A program made the translations under genes and the position numbers. DNA of 57,701 nt from NCBI GenBank assembly GCA_031290985.1, contig JARLJW010000087.1, forward strand, positions 1-57,701, given 5' to 3'. Shown here piece by piece: positions 1 through 8,940 of the stretch. Each line of letters starts with the position of its first letter. Position 1 is the stretch's first letter. The DNA is from Verrucomicrobiia bacterium (GTDB taxonomy: Bacteria; Verrucomicrobiota; Verrucomicrobiia; Limisphaerales; UBA11358). The notes under the pieces are model-generated. The model made no database searches. It was not told the DNA's origin and was given only the letters and a program-made list of their open reading frames with translations.

Positions 1-537
1 AACCACGGATGCAAAGTCTTTGACGCGAATTTCGCGAATGGGCGCGAATGGGGATTTCTTTTGGCGGGCGCGGACATGTAAGATGTAGTGGCAGGCATCT
101 TGCCTGATGCTGCTCATGCCGGGGCGGTGCCCGGCGCTCCGGGAATCCTGCCTCGCGCAGTGTCAGCGCTTTGGAATGTTCGTGGGGCGCAGGCTGTGGG
201 TCACGGTTCTGTCCGGGCGGCAGGATGCCGCCCTCTACGTCAGGCCGGGAGGCCTGACGCTACAGGAATTTAATCAACCACGGATGCAAAGGCTTTGACG
301 CGAATTTCGCGAATGGGCGCGAATGGGGATTTCTTTTGGCGGGCGCGGAGATGTAAGATGTAGTGGCAGGCATCTTGCCTGATGCTGTTCACGCCGGGGC
401 GGTGCCCGGCGCTCCGGGAATCCTGCCTCGCGCAGCGTCAGCGCTTTGGAATGTTCGTGGGGCGCAGGCTGGGTCACGGTTCTGTCCGGGCGGCAGGATG
501 CCGCCCTCTACGTCAGGCCGGGAGGCCTGACGCTACA
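1..537. repeat. Two tandem copies of a ~264-bp hairpin-rich repeat
   Basis: Copy 1 is 1-264 and copy 2 is 276-537. They are nearly identical; copy 2 lacks two bases in the 'ggctgtgggt' stretch. Each copy starts with the 'aaccacggatgcaaag' motif and carries three short perfect hairpins. In copy 1 these are CAGGCA/TGCCTG (92-106), GGGCGGCA/TGCCGCCC (215-233) and TCAGGCC/GGCCTGA (240-257). No convincing gene lies inside; the short open frames differ between the copies. It looks like non-coding, REP-like repetitive DNA. The window begins exactly on a repeat start, so the array may extend further left. Confidence 0.8.
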
Positions 538-570
538 TCGGGGCGAGCCGCACGGGCCAATGCAAAAGAA

Positions 571-819
571 TCAGCAGGCCTTGTTTCCGAAGCGATTGCC
601 GTCGGCATCAAGGATTGTACCATCGGGCAACACTTCGACGGGTAAAATGTAATCTTCCACGGTCAGGGCATCGTCAAAGTCGCGCTCGCCGTCGAGGAAT
701 TGGCGCAGTTTTTCCATCACGTCATCGGCGATCTCGCGCTGGGCGGCTTCAAGGGTTGGATAAACGGCCGGCCGGCCCTGCGCGTCGTGCCATGCGGGAA
801 TGGGAATTAAATCAACCAC
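571..819 (-). CDS. Hypothetical small acidic protein (82 aa), possibly 5'-truncated
   Basis: Function not recognised. The protein has the shape of a compact single domain: a proline-rich start with a WHDAQG motif, a helix around residues 25-45, and a C-terminal 'LPDGTILDADGNRFG' strand-turn segment. The only in-frame start is a GTG at 819, which lies inside the dispersed 'aaccacggatg' repeat beginning at 814. The repeat may therefore have replaced the native 5' end and now supply the start codon. The gene sits in an accessory region beside other unknown small genes and a toxin-antitoxin pair. No SD sequence is evident. Amino-acid composition looks like real coding sequence. Confidence 0.5.
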   Translation of the reverse strand: MVDLIPIPAWHDAQGRPAVYPTLEAAQREIADDVMEKLRQFLDGERDFDDALTVEDYILPVEVLPDGTILDADGNRFGNKAC

Positions 820-932
820 GGATGAGCACGATCTTTAAATCCGAAATCCGAATCCCGAAATCCGAGGAAATCCGAATTTTTAACCACGGATGCAAAGTCT
901 TTGACGCGAATTTCACTAATTGGCGCGAGTGG
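814..932. repeat. Dispersed 'aaccacggatg' repeat copies
   Basis: Two further partial copies of the motif that opens the 264-bp repeat lie at 814-824 and 882-914. The second keeps the following 'caaagtctttgacgcgaatt' stretch. Between them (835-880) is a small internally repetitive tract built on 'ccgaaatccgaat'. This is non-coding repetitive sequence. Its proximity to the start of the 571-819 gene suggests it has inserted or spread into gene edges. Confidence 0.6.
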
Positions 933-969
933 AACGAACAACAAAGGCGCAAAGACACAAAGGGGCTCT

Positions 970-1335
970 CTACAATGACTCGCCATAATCCGCCGCAAGC
1001 GCGAACCGCCGCTCAACTTCATCCGGCTCGTGTGTATCCATCCGGTCGTACAAGCCGCTCCAAGCGGAATCGGTGGTATATAGCTCCTCGTCGGCAAGTT
1101 CGCCGGCCTCGAAACGGCGCCAAGCCTCGGCGGCAAAGCATTTCAACACACGGGGCCAACCGCTTTCAGCATCTTCATAACCATCCGGGTGCAAACCGGG
1201 AAAGAGATACGCGAGAGCCGACCATGCGCGGACAAATTGCTCATGCGGCAATTGTTCCAGCGGATGTTGAAGCGCGAGCCGCATTTCACGCCCCGCAGAC
1301 CGTAACGAATTTGGGATGTATGCGATTGTTTCCAT
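970..1335 (-). CDS. Hypothetical protein (121 aa)
   Basis: No family recognised. The start was placed at the ATG at 1335 (METIAYIPN); an ATG at 1410 in the same frame would add 25 less typical residues. The protein is acidic and mostly helical, rich in Trp, Glu and Ala (SALAYLFPGLHPDGYEDAE, then FAAEAWRRFEAGELADEELY), and ends YGESL. It lies in the accessory block upstream of vapBC, in the same orientation as its neighbours. Spacing of more than 100 bp argues against tight coupling. The call rests on composition and length only. Confidence 0.45.
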   Translation of the reverse strand: METIAYIPNSLRSAGREMRLALQHPLEQLPHEQFVRAWSALAYLFPGLHPDGYEDAESGWPRVLKCFAAEAWRRFEAGELADEELYTTDSAWSGLYDRMDTHEPDEVERRFALAADYGESL

Positions 1336-1450
1336 TCCGACCAGGCTACGCTCAAAACTGACGTTTGCCAGGGCAAAATTACACCAGCAAATCAGCGATA
1401 ATTTCTGCAATCTGATTGGCCAGTAATGGCGGCACCGCGTTTTGTGTGTT

Positions 1451-1817
1451 TCATAGTGTTGAGGCTCTCAAAGCGACGCGCATGGGTTGCTTCAAAATGA
1501 TTCGCAACCGTAATGTGCCATCACTAGGAATTGAAACGCCAGTGATACGATTGCCAACCACGGCAATGGAATTCCCTTTTTCATCGAAGGCTGCGGCCAG
1601 CGGACAAGAAACTGGTGCTCCATCTTCTGTGACTGCATCAATCCTAAGGTCTCTGACAGATTCATCGCGCCGAAAACGGTCCATGAGCCCTGGCAATGTC
1701 TGACGTGTAATTCGTTTCTGGCCAACGCGGAGCATAGTCACCTTCAAAAGTTTCGATGCCAGCATCATTCAGCCCTTGAATCACACCACCTGATAGCGGG
1801 GGAAATTTTAGTTTCAT
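1451..1817 (-). pseudogene. Frame-broken relic, possibly of a GHKL-type ATPase protein
   Basis: An ATG at 1817 follows an AAAGGGAG Shine-Dalgarno-like stretch, although with only one base between. It opens a frame starting MKLKFPPLSGGVIQGLND and continuing AGIETFEGDY. That frame degenerates after about residue 30. The overlapping frame -1 from about 1738 down to 1451 then reads as coding sequence to a stop (LPGLMDRFRRDESVRDLRI...). The simplest reading is a gene that has lost its reading frame near 1735-1740, perhaps with an internal deletion. From memory, an N-terminus with 'QGxNDAGIETF' resembles large ATP-binding proteins whose next motif is NSLDA. That motif is absent here, which would fit loss of the ATPase core. 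The family assignment is speculative; the frame break is what the sequence shows. Confidence 0.45.
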
Positions 1818-1830
1818 ACTCCCTTTCGGC

Positions 1831-2232
1831 TTATTGCAACCAGTCGATTTTGATTTCCTTTTCGACTTCTTTGAATTCCGGGTCACCGGTTAGAAATTCG
1901 GCATTTCTTATTTTAGCTAGGGCCGCCCCGAAGCAATCCGCATAGGACATTTTTTTGGTGCCTTTGAAGATGGCGGCCTGATGGGTCTGCTGAAAATCGG
2001 CGTAGATTATCTCAATGGGCATGGTGGCAATTTCCCGGGCCTTTTGCTCGGCCATGGCGGAGGATACGGTGCGCAGGACGGAATAATAAACTTCCCCCCA
2101 ATTTACCACGCTCATCAGGAGTTTATGCCGGTCGGCAACGGCCTGTTCCAAAACCTTTTCCACCGCCTCAGCGCCGGGTTCGTCATTGAACAAGGCCATC
2201 AGCGCCCAGCTATCCAAAACTTTGGTGGCCAT
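1831..2232 (-). CDS. vapC: VapC-type PIN-domain ribonuclease toxin
   Basis: A 133-aa PIN-domain protein, the usual VapC length. The four acidic metal-site positions of the family are visible: D7 (KVLDSWAL), E47 (VNWGEVYY), D99 (SYADCFGAALA) and D117 (TGDPEF). VapC proteins are Mg2+-dependent RNases that inhibit translation until bound by their antitoxin. Its ATG overlaps the stop of the upstream antitoxin gene by one base (TAATG), the coupling expected of a TA operon. The downstream neighbour is a broken gene. It appears intact and should be functional. Confidence 0.9.
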   Translation of the reverse strand: MATKVLDSWALMALFNDEPGAEAVEKVLEQAVADRHKLLMSVVNWGEVYYSVLRTVSSAMAEQKAREIATMPIEIIYADFQQTHQAAIFKGTKKMSYADCFGAALAKIRNAEFLTGDPEFKEVEKEIKIDWLQ

Positions 2233-2477
2233 TACAGATCCCTTTCGCGCTTCCGTTCCGCCATGAAGGTTTCCATGGCCTTGGTGCCTTTCAACGAGCC
2301 GCGCATGCTTTTGATGAATGTGCGGGTGATGGGTTTTAGCAGGATGCCTTCCGGGGTGGAAACCACGGTGGCCTTGGTGCCTTCTTCAATTTCGAATTCC
2401 TTGCGCAGATGGCGGGGAATCACCACCTGCCCCTTGGTGCCGAAATTCACGGTCTCGGTTTTAAAAGTAGCAATCAT
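2232..2477 (-). CDS. vapB: VapB-type antitoxin, AbrB/MazE-like swapped-hairpin DNA-binding protein
   Basis: An 81-aa protein with the AbrB/SpoVT-type fold signature 'GTKGQVVIPRHLRKEFEIEEG' in residues 13-33. It continues TKATVVSTPEGILLKPI, and a charged C-terminal tail would bind the toxin. Antitoxins of this class neutralise the PIN toxin and repress their own promoter as a dimer or TA complex. The gene is first in a two-gene operon with vapC. Its promoter region (2478-2535) is strikingly AT-rich and carries nested inverted repeats suited to autoregulation. Confidence 0.88.
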   Translation of the reverse strand: MIATFKTETVNFGTKGQVVIPRHLRKEFEIEEGTKATVVSTPEGILLKPITRTFIKSMRGSLKGTKAMETFMAERKRERDL

Positions 2478-2480
2478 GCC

Positions 2481-2533
2481 AATAAGTTAAACATTATATA
2501 AAAGTATGTCAAATACAATTTGTATAACTTATT
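2481..2533 (-). promoter_or_regulatory. Nested inverted repeats, probable VapB(C) operator/promoter
   Basis: Immediately upstream of vapB, AATAAGTTA (2481-2489) is mirrored by TAACTTATT (2525-2533). Inside lies a perfect ATACAA-T-TTGTAT palindrome at 2513-2525. A TATAAT-like box (2493-2498, minus strand) and a TTGACA (2507-2512) fall between the arms, but their mutual spacing is too short for them to be one promoter. The local sequence is far more AT-rich than the surroundings. An autoregulatory operator is the natural reading; which repeat is bound is unknown. Confidence 0.55.
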
Positions 2534-2600
2534 TACAGCTGTAGCCCTGAAATGCTCGATTAGCACCATTCCCCCTTTCAAACAGGCATATCCGGGAAAA

Positions 2601-2847
2601 TTTGAGCCTCCTTACGTCGTCTCCTACAAATGACGGGGCGCTGGGCCGAGGGCGGCCAGTTAATGAATCGGTGAGTTTGAGAGTCAGTGAATTGGGGGCA
2701 TGGGCGGTTTTTAGTTGAGGGTTGATAGCGGCGGAAGCAGTGGGCGGCACGGTGCTGGCGTACGGGCAACTATTCAAAAATAGGCATTTTCCGAATTTTG
2801 AAATTTGAGTCTCCTTACGTCGTCTCCTACAAATGACGGGGCGCTGG
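2601..2847. repeat. 44-bp direct repeat pair
   Basis: Positions 2601-2644 and 2804-2847 match at 43 of 44 bases (one C/T difference at 2607/2810). The core is 'cctacaaatgacggggcg'. The two copies are 203 bp apart in the same orientation, and the DNA between them is non-coding. They may be ends of an eroded element or two members of a dispersed family. Confidence 0.75.
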
Positions 2848-2990
2848 CGCGTAGCGGTTGCCGGGGGAGGGAGACGGCGATGTTGTCAAGTGGAAAGTTT
2901 GCGTCGAATCGGGGCCGATTCGACGTAAACTTAATGCTGGGTTTTAATATGGTTGGGGAGTAAATGGATAGCGGTTGAAAGGGGCCGGGA

Positions 2991-3030
2991 CTTTGCAGTC
3001 GGCCACCAAACTTTGCAGTCGGCCGCCAAA
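2991..3030. repeat. Two tandem 20-bp units
   Basis: The unit 'ctttgcagtcggccaccaaa' occurs at 2991-3010 and again at 3011-3030 with one difference (a to g). It lies in the gene-free field between vapB and the YDG-repeat gene. Function unknown. Confidence 0.7.
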
Positions 3031-3110
3031 TTGAGGATGGTGGATGGCCGATGGGGGCAGGCAGGCAGTTAATGAGTTTGTGAATCAGTGAGTTAGTGAG
3101 TGGGGGCAGT

Positions 3111-3385
3111 CTGGCGGCGGGACGCCGCCGGAACTCGCAGGCAAGATGCCTGTGCTGCGGCGGGGACGTAAACGCGGTGAATCAAGGTGCATCAAGGTGC
3201 ATCAAGGTGGCAGGGTGAAGAAAGGGACGGATGGGACGGATGGGACGAATGGGACGAATGTTTCGCGAGCAGGCTGGTGTCGCGCGGAACCGGTCTGAAA
3301 TGAACCGCTGGCGGCGGGACGCCGCCGGAACTCGCAGGCAAGATGCCTGCACTACGGTGGGGACGTAAACGCGGTGCATCAAGGT
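3111..3385. repeat. 78-bp direct repeat pair with hairpins
   Basis: 3111-3188 and 3308-3385 align end to end without gaps. Both carry GGCGGC-GGGAC-GCCGCC followed by GCAGGCAAGATGCCTG(C). The stems (CAGGCA, GGCGGC) are the same ones used in the 264-bp repeat at 1-537. This ties the two regions to one hairpin family. Between the copies are short tandem repeats. Confidence 0.7.
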
Positions 3386-3680
3386 CCGTGCCGGACGGGC
3401 CATCGGGGGCAGTTCTTTGACATTTTAGTTGATAGTGGCGGAAGCAGTGGGCATAGGGGATGGTTGAATGGTTGGATGGGGGCGGGGGTGATGCTGGGCG
3501 GGCCAGCCAGTTAAGCCAAATTAAGGTAAATCAAGGTGGGTTAAGGCTCGCAGCCCTGCGCCATCTCGATTTGCCTCGTGGCCACACCCAGACCAGAAGA
3601 CCAAATGGCTGAACTTGATGCACACAACTTCAATTCAACTGCTCTAAACAGGATCCCAAGGCGCACTTCAGGAGAGCAAA

Positions 3681-3724
3681 CGCCTGCGGTTGGCAACCTG
3701 ACCAGCAGCACGTAGGTTCAGGCG
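3681..3724 (+). promoter_or_regulatory. Foldable leader element upstream of the YDG-repeat gene
   Basis: CGCCTG (3681-3686) pairs with CAGGCG (3719-3724). It encloses GGTT-GGC-AACC (3688-3698) and a possible ACCT/AGGT stem (3696-3699 with 3714-3717), a compact branched fold about 170 bp before the start codon. It does not match a riboswitch class I can name: the conserved 'GACGCAAAGCC' core of c-di-GMP-I is absent. It could be a leader RNA structure or another repeat-family hairpin. Confidence 0.25.
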
Positions 3725-3893
3725 CATGGCGCAACCTTTGACCATGTTTTAACAATCCTTGGTATGCGCAGGCCTTGTAAGGTTGCTATTTTTTCCCCTT
3801 AAGTCAGTGGAAGTTCCTCCGATAGGTCAAGTTGACGTGGCACATATGGCCGCGCCATTGGTTTTAACGTTTCAGGTCATCGTACATCGGCTT

Positions 3894-6800
3894 ATGAGAA
3901 AATTATTCTTGGTTTTGGGCATGTTTCTGCTGGCTGGATTGCTGGGGGTGGTCACCGCATCGGCGTCGGTGCTGACGATTGCGGGCTTGTCGGCCAACGG
4001 CAAGACGTATGACGGAAACAATTCGGCCACCGTTAATTTTGGCGGCGCCATGCTTAACGGCGTGGACCCCGGGGATGCGGGCAATGTGACTTTGGTCACG
4101 AACGGCTACACGGCCACCTTCAACGATAAAAACGCGGGCAACGGTAAAACCGTTTCCGTGGCCGGCCTGACGCTGGCGGGCAGCGCGGCGTCAAGCTATA
4201 CGCTTACCCAGCCGACTTTGAGCGCGAACATCACGGCCCGCCCCCTGGTCATCATCGCCACCGGCGTGAACAAGACCTACGACGCGACCACCAATGCCTC
4301 GGTGACCTTGACCGATACCAAGGTTGTCGGCGACAACGTGGCTGATTTTTACGATACGGCGGGTTTCGCCGACAAGAATGTGGGCACGAACAAGCCGGTG
4401 GTGGCGTATGACCTGTTTATCACGGGCACGGACTCGGGCAATTACACGGTGTCCAACACCACGGCGGCGGCGACGGCCAACATTTCCACGAAGGTCCTGC
4501 GGGTGGCGGCGACGGGCCAGAACAAGCCGTACGATGGCACGGTGACGGCGACGGTGACGTTGTCGGATAATCATCTGGCGGGCGACAGCGTCACGGACGG
4601 CTACACGGTGGCGACGTTCGCGGATCAATATGTGGGGGATGGGAAGACGATCAATGTCAGCGGCATCGCGATCAGCGGGCCGGATGCGGGGAATTATACT
4701 TTGAACAGCACGACGGCGCACACGCAGGCGAATGTCACGCCGCGGCCGTTGACCATCACGGCGACGGGCCAGAACCGGGCCTATGACGGGACGACGAATG
4801 CGACGGTGACGCTGACCAACAACCAGCTGGCGGGCGACGTCATCACGGTGAGTTTTGGCGCGGCAGGTTTCAGCGACAAGAACGTGGGCACCAACAAGAC
4901 GGTGAGCGTGTATGACCTGGTGATCACCGGCCCGGATTCGGACAGCTATGCGCCCGCGAGCCCGGTCGTGACGACCACGGCGAACATCACGAGCCGCACG
5001 TTGACGGTGGTGGCTTCCGGCGTGAACAAGGTTTATGACGGCACCAACAATGCGACGGTGACGTTGACGGACAACCGGCTGGCGGGCGACACGCTGACGA
5101 ACGTTTATGCCAGCGCGAGTTTTGGCAACAAGAACGTTGGCAACGGCAAGACGGTGACGGTGACGGGCATTACCCTGACGGGGCCGGACGCGGGGAATTA
5201 TGCCTTGGGCAACACCACGGCGACCACGCCGGCGAACATCACGGTGCGGACCTTGACGGTGACGGCCGCGGGGGTGAACCGGGCCTACGACGGCACGACG
5301 AACGCGTCGGTGACTTTGAGCGATGACCGGGTGGCCTTGGATGCGCTGACGGCCACGTATGCGAGCGCGAGTTTCAGTGATAAAAACGGCGGGACCGGCA
5401 AGCCGGTGAGTGTCACGGGCATCCAGATCACGGGCACTGACGCGGCGAATTATTCATTGGCCAGCACCACGGCGAGCGCCACGGCGAACATCACCGGGCG
5501 CACGCTGACGGTATCGGCGACGGGCCAGAACAAGATTTACGACGGCACCACGAATGCGACGGTGACGTTGACGGACAACCGGCTGACGGGTGACAACCTC
5601 ACCAATACGTATACGAGCGCGAGCTTCGGCAACAAGAATGTTGGCAATGGCAAGACGGTGACGGTGACGGGCATCGCCCTAGCCGGGCCGGACGCGGGGA
5701 ATTATGCCTTGGGCAACACGGCGGCGACCACGCCGGCGAACATCACGGTGCGCAGTTTGACGGTGACCGCCGCGGGGGTGAGCAAGGCTTACGATGGCAC
5801 GACCAATGCGTCGGTGACTTTGACGGATGATCGGGTTCCCTTGGATGTGCTGACGGCCACGTATGCGAGCGCAAGTTTCAGTGATAAAAACGCCGGCACA
5901 GGCAAGCCGGTGAGTGTCGCGGGCATCCAGATCACGGGCACTGACGCGGCGAATTATTCATTGGCCAGCACCACGGGGAGCGCCACGGCGAACATCACCG
6001 GGCGGACGCTGAATGTGGCGGCCACCGGGCAGGATAAAGTTTACGACGGCACGAACAACGCCACGGTGACGTTGTCGGACAACCGGCTGGCCGGCGACAC
6101 GATCACGGTGGGCTATGGCGCCGCCAGTTTCAGTGACAAACGGGTGGGCAGCGGCAAGACGATTACGGTCACCGGGATCACGGTCACCGGTGCGAACGCC
6201 GCGAACTACACATTGGGCGGCACAAACACGAGCACGACGGCGGCCATCACGGCGCGTCCGCTGGTCGTCACCGCCACCGGCGTGAACAAGGTTTATGACG
6301 GCACCACCACCGCCACGGTGACGCTCGGAGATAACCGCGTGGCCAACGATGTTCTCACGGAGAGCTATGGCAGCGCCAGTTTCAGCAGCAGCGCGGTGGG
6401 CACTGGCAAGACGGTGAATGTCGCGGACATATTCATTTCCGGCACGGATGCGGGCAATTACTCGCTGAGCAACACGACGGCCAGCGCGACGGCCAACATC
6501 ACGGCTGGTTCCACGGTGGCGTCGCTGACCTCCTCGGGAAATCCCGCGGGCTTCCGTGACCTGATCGCTTTTACCGAAACCCTGCCGGCGGATGCCACGG
6601 GCACGGTCACTTATTTCACGAACGGCGTGACGTTCAATTCGGGCTCGCTGGCCGGGGGCGTTTACACCAGCGGGAGCATCAGCAACCTGGTGCGCGGCAC
6701 GAATGTCATCACCGCGGTTTACAGCGGCGATGGCAATTATGCCGGCATCACCAACAGCCTGGCGCAGGTGGTCACAAATCATCCGCCGCTGACGGGCTTT

Positions 6801-7292
6801 TTCTCATTCTCCGCGACCAACGGGGTTTCCCTGAAGGTGAAGATCAGCGATCTGCTCGGCGCCGTGGTGGATCCGGATAATGATCCGGTAACGTTGACCA
6901 GCGTCAGCGTCAGCACCAACGGCATGGTGTCGCCCACGAATTCGACCTACATTCTTTTCCGCAACACGAATCTGGTGACGGACAGCTTCAGCTACGTTGT
7001 CAGCGATGACCATGGCGGATCGGCGACGGGGCAGGTGAGCGTGGCCTGCGTGCTCGCGCCATTCACCGGGCAGAACACCACGCTCGTGCCCACGGGCGGC
7101 ACCAATCTGCTGACCTGCCACGGCATCCCGGGTTATACCTACATCGTCCAGCGCTCGGTGAATCTCCTGACGTGGGTGGACATCTCGACCAACGCCGCCA
7201 ACGGCAGCGGAGCGATTTCGGTGGCGGATGCCTTCAAGGATCTGGGCGGGCCGCCGAACTCGGCGTTTTACCGGCTGCGGTGGAAGCCGTGA
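3894..7292 (+). CDS. Large secreted YDG-repeat protein (1132 aa)
   Basis: The start was placed at 3894 (MRKLFLVLGMFLLAGLLG), which gives a clean signal peptide of about 24 residues; an open frame extends to 3759 but adds non-signal sequence. Ten tandem units of about 82-84 aa follow, each opening with a K/R-x-YDG-T-x-x-A-x-V-T motif (YDG/MBG-like beta repeats). After them come a bacterial Ig-like segment (about 872-960, 'GTVTYFTNG...YSGDGNYAGITNS'), a cadherin-like segment (about 961-1050, 'DPDNDPVTL...FSYVVSDDHGGSA') and a C-terminal module (about 1055-1132) ending FYRLRWKP. It is probably an extracellular or surface adhesin or stalk protein. No anchor, PEP-CTERM or LPXTG motif was seen. Stranded monocistronic gene. 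Confidence 0.85.
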   Translation: MRKLFLVLGMFLLAGLLGVVTASASVLTIAGLSANGKTYDGNNSATVNFGGAMLNGVDPGDAGNVTLVTNGYTATFNDKNAGNGKTVSVAGLTLAGSAASSYTLTQPTLSANITARPLVIIATGVNKTYDATTNASVTLTDTKVVGDNVADFYDTAGFADKNVGTNKPVVAYDLFITGTDSGNYTVSNTTAAATANISTKVLRVAATGQNKPYDGTVTATVTLSDNHLAGDSVTDGYTVATFADQYVGDGKTINVSGIAISGPDAGNYTLNSTTAHTQANVTPRPLTITATGQNRAYDGTTNATVTLTNNQLAGDVITVSFGAAGFSDKNVGTNKTVSVYDLVITGPDSDSYAPASPVVTTTANITSRTLTVVASGVNKVYDGTNNATVTLTDNRLAGDTLTNVYASASFGNKNVGNGKTVTVTGITLTGPDAGNYALGNTTATTPANITVRTLTVTAAGVNRAYDGTTNASVTLSDDRVALDALTATYASASFSDKNGGTGKPVSVTGIQITGTDAANYSLASTTASATANITGRTLTVSATGQNKIYDGTTNATVTLTDNRLTGDNLTNTYTSASFGNKNVGNGKTVTVTGIALAGPDAGNYALGNTAATTPANITVRSLTVTAAGVSKAYDGTTNASVTLTDDRVPLDVLTATYASASFSDKNAGTGKPVSVAGIQITGTDAANYSLASTTGSATANITGRTLNVAATGQDKVYDGTNNATVTLSDNRLAGDTITVGYGAASFSDKRVGSGKTITVTGITVTGANAANYTLGGTNTSTTAAITARPLVVTATGVNKVYDGTTTATVTLGDNRVANDVLTESYGSASFSSSAVGTGKTVNVADIFISGTDAGNYSLSNTTASATANITAGSTVASLTSSGNPAGFRDLIAFTETLPADATGTVTYFTNGVTFNSGSLAGGVYTSGSISNLVRGTNVITAVYSGDGNYAGITNSLAQVVTNHPPLTGFFSFSATNGVSLKVKISDLLGAVVDPDNDPVTLTSVSVSTNGMVSPTNSTYILFRNTNLVTDSFSYVVSDDHGGSATGQVSVACVLAPFTGQNTTLVPTGGTNLLTCHGIPGYTYIVQRSVNLLTWVDISTNAANGSGAISVADAFKDLGGPPNSAFYRLRWKP
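3990..6510 (+). repeat. Ten ~246-bp coding repeats, including a recent two-unit duplication
   Basis: The YDG units are also similar at DNA level. Units 5 and 6 (about 5010-5505) and units 7 and 8 (about 5515-6000) are nearly identical as a pair. For example, the 'gcggggaattatgccttggg' stretch recurs 504 bp apart with identical flanks. This shows that a two-unit block was duplicated recently by recombination or slippage. Confidence 0.75.
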
Positions 7293-7390
7293 GTGGCGAC
7301 AATGCGGAGTGCGGATGTCTACGGCCGCAGCAATTTACAAAGTGCGGAGAGCTTCCGTAGATTTGACGCGGCCTGATGGACGAAGGTTGC

Positions 7391-7410
7391 TGCGCCCGGG
7401 GACGGGCGCA
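7391..7410. repeat. GC-rich hairpin TGCGCCCG/CGGGCGCA
   Basis: An 8-bp perfect stem with a 4-base loop (GGGA) about 100 bp after the YDG gene. It has no T-run after it, so it is more like the window's other repeat hairpins than a terminator, although it could still stall transcription. Confidence 0.4.
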
Positions 7411-7435
7411 CTCCGGGGCAGGTTGAAAACAGGCG

Positions 7436-7669
7436 CTAGGGAAACAAGTCCAAGGGCGCCGGCTTGGAATGGCCCTGGCTGGTTGGGTTTGCCTGTCGGC
7501 TTCCCTGGCCGGTGCCGGCAAACAGTGCCGCTCCGACCGCCAAAAGAATCAACAGCGCCCCGATGAACGCCACCAGGAACCGGGTCAACTTTTGCTCTGC
7601 CCGCTTTTTCTGATGGTTGTCCGGTGTGATGCCCGAAAACTGGATCCTTTGGAAAAGCAGGTTGGTCAT
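7436..7669 (-). CDS. Hypothetical small single-span membrane protein (77 aa)
   Basis: Starting at the ATG at 7669 (MTNLLFQRIQ), the protein has a polar basic N-terminus. It then has one strongly hydrophobic helix (about residues 35-53, FLVAFIGALLILLAVGAAL) and a Gly/Ser/Pro-rich tail. A basic segment (KKRAEQKLTR) precedes the helix, which would keep the N-terminus inside. The gene lies between two + strand genes and is oriented against both. No family recognised and no SD seen; support is the coherent membrane-protein composition. Confidence 0.35.
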   Translation of the reverse strand: MTNLLFQRIQFSGITPDNHQKKRAEQKLTRFLVAFIGALLILLAVGAALFAGTGQGSRQANPTSQGHSKPAPLDLFP

Positions 7670-7914
7670 ATCGGTGTGTGTGGTTTGGGTGGTTACTGCG
7701 ACACTATCAGCGGAGCTTGCCCGCCAACAACTGCCCCTTGGGGCAGGCGGCACATTCTGGAACCTTATGAGGCAGACGCGGGCGGGCGGGGGCGGTCATG
7801 GTGCCAGGTCGGCTTGGGGAGGCTTGGTCGCGTTGGCTTCATTCGTTGCATTGCCCTTTTTCGACCGAAACCATTACTTGAGTCCTTCCCTTGCGCGGCA
7901 TAGATTCTCGCCGA

Positions 7915-8895
<981 letters not shown>

Positions 8896-8940
8896 TGGAT
8901 TAGAAGTTGAGATCTGGTTATTTAAAGACGTTGAAAATTC

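Larger units (their letters stand above)
2534..3660. other. Gene-free repeat field
   Basis: No convincing coding sequence was found on either strand across this stretch. It contains the direct repeats listed separately, tandem decamers of 'gtgcatcaag' type (about 3179-3208), a run of four 'gggacggat/gggacgaat' units (3224-3259), and hairpins GGCGGC-GGGAC-GCCGCC (3113-3129) and CAGGCA-AGA-TGCCTG. Phrases such as 'gttaatgaatcggtgagtttgagagtcagtgaattggg' recur in variant form (about 2660 and 3068). It looks like a graveyard of short repetitive elements. Confidence 0.6.

Noticed and set aside
3178..3260. Short tandem repeats that might suggest a CRISPR or satellite array
   Set aside because: The units are about 9-10 bp without spacers; no cas genes are nearby.
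3667..3745. c-di-GMP-I (GEMM) riboswitch before the YDG gene
   Set aside because: Although 'gcaaa' and a GGTT-GGC-AACC hairpin occur, the conserved GACGCAAAGCC core and tetraloop-receptor are absent.
3759..3893. Upstream extension of the YDG protein to an ATG at 3759
   Set aside because: The added 45 residues do not form a signal peptide, whereas the ATG at 3894 begins a canonical one.
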